Part shown: in pieces, positions 1-10,558 of the stretch | Layout: each line of letters begins with the position of its first letter | How positions within the stretch are numbered: the stretch's first letter is position 1 | Source: Dasyornis broadbenti | Taxonomy: Eukaryota; Chordata; Aves; Passeriformes; Dasyornithidae | Direction of reading: 5' to 3' | Length of the DNA stretch: 64,000 nucleotides | NCBI GenBank assembly: GCA_013397935.1 | Contig: VZRN01000634.1 | Coordinates: forward strand, 4,654,525 to 4,718,524 | Position numbers and translations under genes: made by a program | Notes under the pieces: model-generated | The model's database searches: none | Told to the model about the DNA's origin: nothing | What the model saw: only the letters and a program-made list of their open reading frames with translations

Positions 1-8
1 TTTTTCTT

Positions 9-574
9 TCAGATACAGCTGACATTTTCAACTGCTATCTCCATGTACAATTTCAGTACCCGAAATTCTTCCCTCCCAATCTGAATACTCAGTCTGAGCT
101 GGGAACGCGTATCAAGAAGGTTTTTCAGTACATTTGAGAGTGTTAAATGCCACAGTTCAGTGGGAGGATTCAGCTGAGGATCTTCCAGAGGGTAAACTGC
201 CCTAAGTGCCCTGCGGAGGAGCTCTTCTCTCTGGCTGCAAGGCTGGGACTCTGGGTTCCGTCTGAAGTCCCCAAAGTCCATATTTAAGGCAGTCCTGTGC
301 ATATGTCACCGACCTCTGAAGTTAAATCTCCTTCACCTCTTTGTGTCTTTTTTTGCAAACCTGCTGCAGTCCATTGCACATTTCAGGATCTGGAAATACA
401 GCCCTGTAGCAACCCTCTGCTGCGTCACAGCTCCTGACTGCTCCGTTCTAGGCAGGAATTCGGCATTCTCCACAAACTTCTCCAAACATGAGTCCTTCCC
501 ACGGGCTGCACTCCTTCACAATTTGCTCCAGAATGAGTCTCCAGGGGGTCTTGGGTTGATTGACCTGAATCTTA
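9..574 (-). pseudogene. Unidentified protein-like segment, possibly two exons or a decayed gene
   Basis: I do not recognise this. On the minus strand a single frame runs from about 520 to 9 with only two internal stops (near 335 and 310). Both fall inside a possible 102-base intron: donor AAAGAG|GTGAAG at 336 and acceptor CCTTGCAG ending at 235, phases compatible. The first part (574-337, possible acceptor CCGTGTCCAG) seems to need a one-base shift near 490-505. Readable motifs are PWRLILEQIVKEC, LEKFVENAEFLPRTEQ, GLYFQILKCAM, then ELLRRALRAVYPLEDP and LWHLTLSNVLKNLLDTRSQL, helical in character. The frame ends at TGA 11-9. It could be the 3' end of a diverged gene, a pseudogene or chance. Confidence 0.25.
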
Positions 575-3500
575 CTGGACACGGGGATGGCTTGGGCAGC
601 CTCCCTCAGCAGCCACCCCTGGAGCCCCCAAAAGCTGCCCAGCAAACCCAGCCCTGCACCAACCCGCGCTGCCGGCAGACCCCGCCGCTGCTTCCTCACC
701 CTCTGACCTTCGCTGGATGTTGCAGCTCAGTGCAAGTGTTTGCATGTCCTTTTCACTTCTTGTTCTGTTTCCGTCAAATCTTTACAGCTTAAGAAGAGCA
801 AATTTGCTATAAACAAGCGCACACAAAAACAAAGCTGGTTAAAAAATACAGCTAATCCCATTTCGTGTGGGCCAGAAAACGCCCATCGATCTTGGGCACC
901 AACGGCACTGACAGCAGATTTAAAATGTCAAAGTGCAAACACCATTTGAAAAGTAATTGGGTGCCTGTCAGAGCTCCCCAAACTGCAGAGAATTTTGCAC
1001 CCTCTTGGCAGCTTTGGTTTCTTGACCTCTTGAACCTTAAAGACAGTTGTAATTCACAGAACCTCTGAAGTGGTTTTTAGGATTCTAAAGAGCTGAATAT
1101 GTTTTGAGATCCCTCGAAAGGGATGTGGTCCTAAATAAGGCTGATATCCATGAGAAATGAAGTCAAAGAAATAAAGCTTTTGTTCTCCTTACATTGCCAT
1201 AACTTATCAACTTGGCACAGCAGAGTTGTTCTGGTCATTTTTATCCTAAATTCATTATTTAATGCTAAGCAAATCGATTTCCTGACTAGCAGCTGGAGTT
1301 AAATGTGTGTTTCATTTACTGTCTCATTTAGCACTTACATTTTACCTGTCTGGAAATATTTATCGGAATCAACTGTAAAAATTTGGGTCTAAGAAATTGC
1401 AAAGGTGAAGCAAAACAAGCCTTGTCCGCAAATAGTGATGAGCTCACCAATGGCCCACTGACAACCACTGACAATTTCTTCTTGCCCTGCTTGAGCTTTG
1501 ATGTAACGAATAGATAAAGCACCCCAAAGCATTAACAGAGAACATTTAGATAGATCTTAAATAAAAACAACTGAGTTTCCAGTGAAATCATTGCAATTTT
1601 CCTCTTTTTAACTCGTTACCCATTCCTTGGTGTATTTCTGAAAGCAATTTTGTTAGGGTTGTTGTTATTACTATTAACTATCAATTGAGATCTTTTCCCA
1701 AGTTCTTAATACACAGGGTCTATAGAGGCACGGATTTGTTTTTAAAACAAACAAATGGAATAAAAACCACCCGACCCTCAATGTCCTGCTGGTGATAAGG
1801 AGCGTGCAAAGTGTTAATTGCGTTTGACACAAAGTGGCACAAGCACCTTTGGTACATAATTGGGGAGCGATGCAGTTTAACAAGTTTTAATTTCTGGTGC
1901 AGCTGGAAGACAATAAAGAGAGAGCACGAGAAGAAATGAAACAGTATATAGGTCAATCATTCTATCAGCAGTCCTCGGGGAGCACACATCTCATTTACAT
2001 AATTGTATTTCTGCTGCAACCAGACAGACTGCTGTGCTCAGACGTGTTCTTGGTGAGGCTCTAAAAACACCGAGGATGGCCTTTCCTGCATTAAACTATG
2101 GATAAGTAGGATTACAGGAGCAAATGCATTATTAACTTTATCTAATCAGTATTTCAAGGTTAGCTTGACCCAGCCAACCAAGGGCCCAGCAGCTCCACAG
2201 GTTGTGGTCTTTGAATGTTTTCCCTGAAAGCAAAGATTAAGTTCTTGCATTTCTCACACTTCTATGTAAATCAAACAAACTGCCAAACTTTGCGGTTTAA
2301 ATTTCGGAGAAGATGCTCGTTCTTTGTTGCCTCGTCTGATAAATTTAATCATCTCACGTTTGTGAAGTCTGGTTGGCATTTCCCTGTTTGTGATGCTTTC
2401 AGATTCTCATGGAAGATGCCCCAAGGCAGATCTTTACAAGTTAAAACAGTGACTTTCTATTCTTTTTGTGTTCACGAGGGCAGCAGGCTTGCCCCATACC
2501 ACGTTTGTAACATAAACTCACGATTAAAGCTACAGAGAGAGGTTTGTGACTAAAAGAGACTCAGGACAGAAATGCAATAATGAAAAGCAAATAAATGAAC
2601 AGAAGAGGAAGACCGAGTGGTACTGCTCTTTCTTTCCATCAAATAGCTTTATGTTAATTTACTTTAAAATACTTCAATAACACCTTGGTTTTCAGCTCTT
2701 TTTCCTCATATCTAGCCCCACTATGCTGGATCCAGTCTCTGTTTGCAAGACAAGTATTTCCTCCTAAAATGCAGAACCTTGGTCTTTAATCTTGAAGGCA
2801 ATTTATTCAAAGAAAAACACAGTATATCCTCAAATTTAAATTAAAAATTAACTACAATCATATCATCATGAAGCATACACAAGAAACGAAGGTATGAACC
2901 AATCATCTTTTCTAATTTCAAAAAGTGTCACAATGCAATATAAACCACTCCAGTAATTCTCAAAATCAAGACAGAAAATTTAACTTTTAATTCAGACAGA
3001 GCAATTATCAAAAGAGCTTAACATAGCTCATTTTGTCTATTAAATCTCAGCAATTAATGATTTTCTGGAGACTTCATTAAAAACATTGCCAAGATATTGA
3101 GTCTGTGCACTTACATTCATAAATAAGAAAAAACACGTAGCAAATGTATTAAAGGGAGAACTGCTGAATGAAAAATTACTGAATTTTCATATAATTGCCG
3201 TGGAGGTGAATAAATGCAAGAATTATGTTAACTGTAGTTCTCACCAACTGGAATGGTGATCTTGAATTTCAAACCACATGGCTTTGCTCCGTGATCAAAT
3301 TTCCGATCACATGATTTTGCTCAGAGATCAAATTTCAAACCACACGGCTTTGCTCAGAGATCTTTTTACAGCATGAACTGGCTGTGAACAACCAAGAACA
3401 TTATTTTGTGTTTGGTGCTCAGCTCCAGGTGTCTCTCCATGCCAAGGCTGAGCTCACACTCTGCAGTATTTGTCCAGCTGATCATTTCATTTTCTGAAAA

Positions 3501-6079
3501 TGAAGAGATCATTATGTAATAAGACAAGCTGAAGAACTGGGCAGGTTTAAAGTTGTGCCTGGAACTGTGAATCTGTTTTGGGTGCTGCTTGACCCCTTTG
3601 TGAAGAACTCAATGGGAGCCTGCTGCTCCTCCCTGAGGGCTGGGAGGGCTGTGAGCAATCACATTCCCGGGCTGAACTGAAGACGTGGTTAGAACTCCTT
3701 CCCTTGAAGTTAGAAATATCCATTCCATTTATTTGAGGAAATTACCAGAAGCTGGGACTTTAAACATAAAAATAGCACAAGCTACCCAAATGGTACAACT
3801 GGTGAATTTTATTCTTGCATTTCCTCAGTAGAATTTTCCACATGGAACAAATCTGATGTCTTAGGATATCAAACGAATCAAAATCCTAATTACCAGCAAA
3901 ATAGGCTGGAGCAGACCCACAGGCCGCGGGCCTGTTGTTGGTGTGTGAGATCCACATTGCTTTCACCTTAAGGTGAGCAAAAAGGAGCTTCTGGCTTTAT
4001 TTTTTAATGTATTACTCTGAAAAAACCTGCTGGTTATAGAGTGGAATCTTTGTCCCAATATTTTATCATTGCATATTTTAAATCTATCCCAGATTTATTT
4101 ATCTTAAAGAGAAATGTTAATTTACAAATGGTACTTGGAAAAAAAAAAACAAAAAATGAAAAACAAACAGCCCACCTCATCACCCTGTGCTCCAGGGTTT
4201 ACTTAAATATTATGATTAGTGAGAAATTTGGTGGTTCTCTCCTTTTTAACTGCAAATTATGGTAAATATAATAAATTCTTTCCAATTAAGGACTAGCAGA
4301 TCTCATGGCAAGAGAAACCTCTATCAATTTATTAAAACAAAGCCTCTCTACACCGGAATAAACAGTGTAGAATATTAAAATATTGTGCCAGGAGTGTAAG
4401 CTTAATTAAACTTACATTAGCTAGGTAATTCTTTATCATTTAATGGTACGATCTTTCTTTTATAAGTAGATATCAATTCTGTACTTGTAGAAAGGACAGA
4501 CTTCAGCAGATTCCAGTATTTCAAACCTGGCTCATTTGAACAGCTGAGTGAGTTGGAGTTTTTATTGGATTTTTCATGATTAGTCACTCATTATTAGTGC
4601 ACAATGAGGAAATTGGTCTCAGACAAATCTCTGTTGTTTGCTGTATTATGTAACAGGCAACCAAATGGCAGCATGGGACTGGAATTCAACGGGATTGAAG
4701 CCCTTGTGGTTTATGACTAACACTAAACATCGGGACTTTCAAACCCGGTGCATCGGTTTGATTTGTCAGAAAGCAACCGTAAATCTCTCCCAGATGATCG
4801 ACAGCACCCTGAGCACTTTGCAGAGTGAAGCATGGCTGCAAGAACATGGCCTCGAGAAGCCACGAGTCAGCCTGAAGCCAAGAGAAACAGGGAAACTGCT
4901 GAGTTGGGTCAGGAGGCTTTCAAAGGCAGAGTTTCCATGAGATTAAAAAGAACTGACTTTAAATGCAGTTTTCTTGCTTACTGCTCACGTAGGGAAGGTT
5001 ATTGTTAATAAAAATAGACTACAGAGATAACAAGCACTGATTGGGATTTGTCTCTTTACCTAATCAAATTCTAAAGGAAGTCTGGCGTAATTTGTGTGGT
5101 ATCATCTTAGGAAGATTACTTTTGGAGGGTTGGCTTTTCTTGATGAAATGATGTTAAATATTGCATCTGATTGAATGAATTGGTTTACATACAGTCTTTC
5201 TTCTAAAAGAACACTTAATCAAAAAAAAGTTGATAGTATATAATTTTCTTAATGTATGCATAACTATATTTTAAAGGAGTGTTTTCTGAAGTGACATTTC
5301 TTTTGGCAAAGGCATCTCACTGACTTTCCTAAAACCCATGTCTGTTTTAGAGCATGTGAGATGTGTAGTGCATCTGACAGGTTGGAGGCAGGGAATGTTT
5401 TATTCTTTTCTTGAACTACAAATTGTGGTAAAGCTGCAGATATCACTTGTGCTTTTCTGTACCCAGGCAAAGAGGAATTGCAACTTTCTCACTGGGAAAA
5501 TGAGACCACTAAAAAAAATGGAGATGTGAATTTAAATGAAGACAAGTTTTGGGTTGTGGGGTTTTTTTATTATAGAGTTCTAAACACGTAAATTCAAACA
5601 GCATTTTCAATTGGTTCTGGGGATGACTTAGCACTGTCAGTTCCTCCTTTGCCAATGTGAAATTCAGCAATATGGCCATTGCCAGCTGCCATTGGACTTG
5701 GCAGAATCTGGAATTACTGTGCTCGGCCCGGGGCAGGCAGCTCAGGGACGCAGCACAGAGCAGCCAGCAAGCGAGAACACAACATTCACACACAGACGGA
5801 GATTTGTAGTCAAGAGTCGATTACAGTAACCCTACATATTCATACAGACACACGGTCTCACCACTTCTAGTGAATATGGGAACCTCTGATTCCAATTAAT
5901 ACTTGTTTTCCCTACAATATATGAATAAAATAGGGAAAAAATTGCAAATAAAAATAAGTAAGTAATTCTCATCAGTAGTGGTTAAAAGATTTTATTACTG
6001 CTTTTCCTGTCATTTGTTTAAAATCAGGGCAACTTCAGTTCTAGAACTATAAAACACTTATTTTACTGTGCTGTTGCAG
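575..6079. other. No secure gene
   Basis: AT-rich unique sequence with short open frames only. It contains a three-copy minisatellite at 3258-3362. A few frames (4638-4940 and 6079-6261, plus strand) look mildly protein-like but have no recognised family and no partner exons I can join. I do not annotate them as genes. Confidence 0.6.
3258..3362. repeat. Three-copy degenerate minisatellite (33-35 bp unit)
   Basis: Three consecutive units beginning GATC (3258-3292, 3293-3325, 3326-3358) sharing AATTT, CACATGG/CACACGG and TTTGCTC blocks, followed by the GATC of a fourth. The middle copy is the most diverged. Confidence 0.9.
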
Positions 6080-6403
6080 TGGTGAGCAAGGATAGCGTAA
6101 AATTAAATGCAACACCATTTATAGAGCTGTTCTTTAGGCATCTATTGAAAGTTCAGGGACAAGACAAAAGCCTGATATCTGATATATGTCAAAGAAATAA
6201 AGAATTTGATGTGAATGAAACAGAGATACGAAAGTTATTACGTGTAACCCGGCTTCCGTAACTCTGCATCTCTGAGATCCATGCTGAGCCATTTGTGAGG
6301 AGCCATATGAACTGAAGCTCCCTGTGAATTTATGCAGATTAGGAGATGTCACATATGGAGCTCTGAGGATGGGATGCAGGTTATGATAATCACTGCAGTC
6401 ATA

Positions 6404-6905
6404 TCAGAGAACGGCTCTGAAACTTGGCATGCTCTGAAGCACCTCTACAAAACAGGGGCCACGCTCCTTCCTCAGGGCCGTGTGCAATCTTGCTGTCATT
6501 TCTGGAAGTGGATTTCCTCTTGGTCCCCATTTCCTCCCCAGCAGTGATAGCTCCCAATCTTTACCATATTTTTCCAAAAACTTAAAAGTGGTTGTGACGA
6601 TGGCACAGCTATTTTCTGTTCCTTTTGGCAGGTGATTTCTACTTTTGAAAGACAGGAGAAGAGAGTCACAGTGCAATAGAGGGTGCACTTGAGAGTCACT
6701 GGATGTCAGGGCTGTTGTTCTGTGCTGTTCATCCCTGGTAATAATCCCAGTCAGTCCTGTGACAATTTTGATGTGTTAGGAAAATCGGTTATTGCAGAGA
6801 AATACTTCTCCTAGCATTTTGATGTTTTCCAGGAGCAGCCTGCAGCTTACATTTCTGGTTCCAGCCACAATTTTTGCTAGTTGTAGAAGTTCTTCTTGAA
6901 TCTTT
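6404..6905 (-). pseudogene. Unidentified protein-like frame with one internal stop
   Basis: I do not recognise this. One minus-strand frame is open for about 167 codons except for a TAA at 6778-6776. Readable motifs include KIQEELLQLAKIVAGTRN, LLLENIKMLGEVFLCNN and, after the stop, TFKFLEKYGKDWELSLLG and FVEVLQSMPSFRAVL. An AAT|GTAAGC donor-like site near 6855 and a CTCTTCTCCTGTCTTTC-type acceptor near 6645 would remove the stop, but the phases do not match cleanly. A frame with one stop over this length is expected a few times by chance in a window this size, so only the helical composition argues for it. Confidence 0.2.
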
Positions 6906-7486
6906 CTGATTCAAAACTTAAGTAGAATTAAAGTCCTCCTCTAGCTTTAAACCCACGGGTACCACGGCTTCATCCTCAGCTTTCTGATTTTGATTCTTTG
7001 TGACCTTCTGTGTCAGATTCCCCACTAGAAAGCAATGAGACTTCCAAATTTCAGCATCTTTATTATAAGCTTTAAGGCCTGCAGGCCTGAATTCTTTGTT
7101 ACAACAAAATACAAGTGAAATAGGCAGAAGGGTACCTGGGAGCTCAGACAGCGGTTTCACCGCTCTGCATTTTCTGGGAATCATCACTCCTGGTCCTTGT
7201 ATCCCTCACTGACCTGGGCTGAGGCAGCAGCCTTTTGGGTTTTGGCAGTTTTTTTAACTGAGCCATAGATGTCTAATTGCACACGGGGTATATTTTTCTC
7301 CCATCACTACAAAAGACTTTTTCTCATTAATGTTCACGAGCCACATGTACCCATCTGGAGGAAAGACCTCTAATTAATTTCATGATCCTTCTTTGAACAT
7401 CCCAAGCAGAACTTCCTCTTGGAAATGGGGGAGGACATTTTGTTTTGCAAACTGTGCACCAGTTCCTAAATTGATCAGAAATGGCT

Positions 7487-7575
7487 TGTGCTGGTTTGGG
7501 CTGGAACTGTAGCTGCTTTAGGGCTGTGTTTTGGATTTGTGCTGGAAACGGTAACACAGGGATGTTTTCTTGTTA
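7487..7575 (+). mobile_element. Fragment resembling an avian ERV long terminal repeat
   Basis: The series TGTGCTGGTTTGGGCTGGAA, GGGCTGTGTTTTGGATTTGT, GCTGGAAAC and AACACAGGGATGTTTTC matches, in order, my recollection of a very abundant bird endogenous-retrovirus LTR, apparently with an internal deletion. There is no coding retroviral sequence next to it. It is a relic; family assignment needs a repeat-library search. Confidence 0.5.
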
Positions 7576-7893
7576 TATTTGTATTAAGATGTGTCCATAC
7601 ATAAAAGAAGATCGAGCCTGGCTCAATAACAAGATAATTCCTAGCCAGGAAATCTCTTCCTTGCTCTCATGTTTGAGTCTTCCAAGGCTTAAGTTCCTCT
7701 TCCTCAGCATGTTAAGAAGTACTGTGAGAATTTGCACGACTCCTGGGATTCACCTTCAGTATGATTTTTACAGTTCCGTTGGGAAGAAGGGCAAATCCAT
7801 TCCCTTTCTGACATTTTCATGCAGTGCAGTATTTCATTAAGCATTACATGTATTTGTTCCTCTCTTATTTTGAACATTTTGAATCCTTTACAG

Positions 7894-8247
7894 TGTTCTG
7901 GGTTTCGCCATGAGTGTTTCCATGAACGGATTCAGCAAAGAGCCCCTTAGGAGAGCTGGTACCATCCTCGTCGTGTTGTTCGGCAGGAACTGGCTTCTTA
8001 TGAAAATGCAAATAGGATTAAAGCAGAATGCTCCAAGAAAAATGTCAGCCTCTTCACTGAATTTAGATTATTTTGTCCTAATTCTCAGACGAATGTGTAC
8101 AGCTGTAGGAGCAAGCGCTCTACCCCGTCTGGAAATTCGTTTGGTGACAAATCACCTAAAACACAATGCAAACTGCCAGACATGCGGAAGAGACAGCAGA
8201 CTGTGGAAAAGCTTCTGACAAAGACTTGTTCCTCCACAGTGCAGTGA
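7894..8247 (+). pseudogene. Unidentified protein-like frame, plus strand
   Basis: I do not recognise this. After an acceptor-like AATCCTTTACAG (ending 7893), one plus-strand frame runs 117 codons to TGA 8245-8247 with a single TAG at 7948-7950. That TAG is itself part of an acceptor-like CCCCTTAG, so the exon could start at 7951 and be open for 98 codons. Motifs: CSGFRHECFHERIQQRAP, then ESWYHPRRVVRQELASYENA, LFTEFRLFCPNSQTNVYSC and RKRQQTVEKLLTKTC; many Cys and basic residues. A second exon-like segment with acceptor and donor lies at 8621-8738. It could be a decayed gene or coincidence. Confidence 0.22.
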
Positions 8248-8620
8248 AGATTTGAGCAGAAGTGGAGGAAAGGGATTGATGAAGTACACATGCTGGGTTG
8301 AGAACAAGTGTCTGTAAACGGGCCAGAATATCTGCGCTCTGGCTGCCTGGCAGCAGGGTCTCTGCAGGAACAGGGCAGGAAAAGCCACCTTAAATTACAG
8401 CTGAACTTTGGAACAGGGATCCTGCGGCATCTTGCGCTCCTTAGCAGATTGAGCTTCTGTGTCAGGAGCAGCCTTGGGGGCATCAGCAGCACCTGGGAAT
8501 CTCCTGGGGTTTGTTTCAGGGTCTGTGTCTGGCCCAGGCTCAGTCCCAGGGCTGGCGGCGGAATTGCATCTCCCAGCTGGGTTTCTGGCACGGGAAGTGA
8601 GCAAACACTCCCACGTTTAG

Positions 8621-8738
8621 ACTTGAGAGGTTCTTCTCAGGATGAACTTGGTAAAGAAACAATTTTCTTGCCTGTAGAATTTGAGAGAGGTGTTTCCACT
8701 CTTCCAGATGTCGGAATAATATATTTAACAAGAAAAGG
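8621..8738 (+). other. Exon-like segment flanked by splice consensus
   Basis: Acceptor CACTCCCACGTTTAG at 8606-8620 and donor AAAAGG|GTAACA at 8739 enclose 118 bases. One frame is open and reads SSQDELGKETIFLPVEF and STLPDVGIIYLTRK. Phases would be 1 in and 1 out. No known family is recognised, and the opposite strand is open as well, which weakens the case. Confidence 0.18.
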
Positions 8739-10540
8739 GTAACAATACTTTATTAATTTAATCAAATCATATAATTGTTAGGTAATTTTTATTATAGAGA
8801 AGATAAAGAAGAAATGAAAAATTATGAAGGTTACAAATCCTGCCATAATGACCCTCTTACATTGATGTTTCTGCTTCTGATTGTTGATCAAGATACTCTC
8901 ATGTTTTAATTAGAAGATCAGTTGTCAATATGTCAGTGTAAGGACTGATTAAATGCCAGAATTGCCATCTTAAACTCAGCCTTTCAAAATATTTCTTTTT
9001 TTCTTTTTCCTAATTTAAAGATTACTTTTGTAGTGCAACAGCTTCAAAATAACTTTAAGAAAATAGAGTTATTCAATCTGAGGTAGTAAAATTTTTCTCT
9101 CATTTGTATATGATTAAACAGAGATCACAGAAAGCCTGGAAGATTAGAAACTGTGTTGTCAGCTTTTATTTTATTTTCTAATGTTAAGGGGTTTCTCAGA
9201 GTCTTTGGTGCCTTCATTAAGCATTATTTGATCTTCAGTGTCTTCTCTTGCTTTGGGGGTTAATTGTGCCTTTTGATATAAATATTTACTAGAAAGAGAT
9301 AAGAGTCATTGGATGGTCATGAAAATGGGACATAAATTCTTCTGTGGGGAGAAATTAAGGAAATACTATAAAGAGACAAGAAAAGAAAATTAAAAAGGTT
9401 TCCTGTCGTACTTTCTAAGTATGAGGAAAAGGATCATTAAAGTAAATAAAAATCAAAATTAAATTTTGAAGAACTTAATTAAAGGCTCCGCACAGTTTTT
9501 AGAAATCAGAGGAGATGGCCCATGCACTTAATAGCATCAGAGCACCTGTAAAGTTTCATTCCTTCAGTTTCTAATGAGTTTCTTCCTTCATGACTTTGAC
9601 ATAGAATACTTCATTTGAAGTCACTGCATTCATTTTAAATCTTCTATGTCTGAAAATATTCCAGCATTGAACACAGGACTTTTGAGAGTTAAACCAACTG
9701 CTGTAGAAAGTTATTATCTCCCAGATAGAACAGCAGACGCTGGCTCACAAGATTTTCAGTTTGGATGTGTTCTGAGGTGGTTTGGTTTTCTCCCAAGGAT
9801 CCGGATATTGTAATTTTCACAGAGGACAAAACTTTTCTCTCAGTGGGAAAGAATAAACTATGTCTGGTCATGTTCTTGGACTGCAAGGTGATGCTGTAAA
9901 GAAAATAAATCAGCGTACAGAGCTAAAGGTGGGTGGTCAGGAGGAACGGTCTTGCAGCTCATCACGTGAGTTTTGTAACGTGGATGCAGCGGGGATTAAA
10001 AGAAAGGGGTAGCAAACAGCTGTGGCTGTCCTGCCATGAACAGGATTACCTGAAGGCCGTATTCTGGACACAATCCTTGCGTGTCTTTCCAAATATTAAG
10101 AAAGAAGACAACACAAAGCATAAATATTTCGTGTCGTTTTAAAGGGAGAATGCTCCAAAACTCTCTTTCTGTCATCCCCTGCTGCAGGACTGATGAGATA
10201 ACACAGGCACCATGGCAAGGGACAATATTGCAATTACTCCTACTTAGCAGAAAAAATTAAGATCTGACCCTTGCTGTGGTGTCACCTGAACCAGCAAATA
10301 TTTACTGTGGTTTGGACAGGCAGCAAGCAGAAACACATTGCAAATTTTAATATGTTAGGGATCATTAAGCTGATTGTGTCAATTTGTTAAAGTGCCAAGT
10401 AATGATTTTACAGGTAATTAGACTTTAACAGGCAGAAACAAATTTATGTCCTTCTTGTTTTTATGATGTATGTAATGATAGATATACTATCACACAAGCT
10501 GTTGTTTTTGGGTACACAACGTTTCTTAATGTCCTAAAGC

Positions 10541-10558
10541 ACATGAAATATTTCATGT
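10541..10558. repeat. Perfect 18-bp palindrome
   Basis: ACATGAAATATTTCATGT is its own reverse complement. It could be a symmetric protein-binding site or chance; an AT-rich background makes such sites moderately frequent. Confidence 0.9.

Noticed and set aside
343..792. 149-codon plus-strand frame, proline-rich
   Set aside because: It is largely the complement of the minus-strand protein-like segment and a C-rich tract. The composition is driven by the C-rich DNA, and no family is recognised.
4638..4940. 100-codon plus-strand frame with a mildly protein-like composition
   Set aside because: There is no recognised family, no clear acceptor or donor pair, and no second exon. Several such frames are expected by chance in 64 kb.
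8085..8591. 168-codon minus-strand frame
   Set aside because: It is antisense to the more protein-like plus-strand frame, is Leu/Arg/Pro-rich without motifs, and crosses no plausible splice sites.
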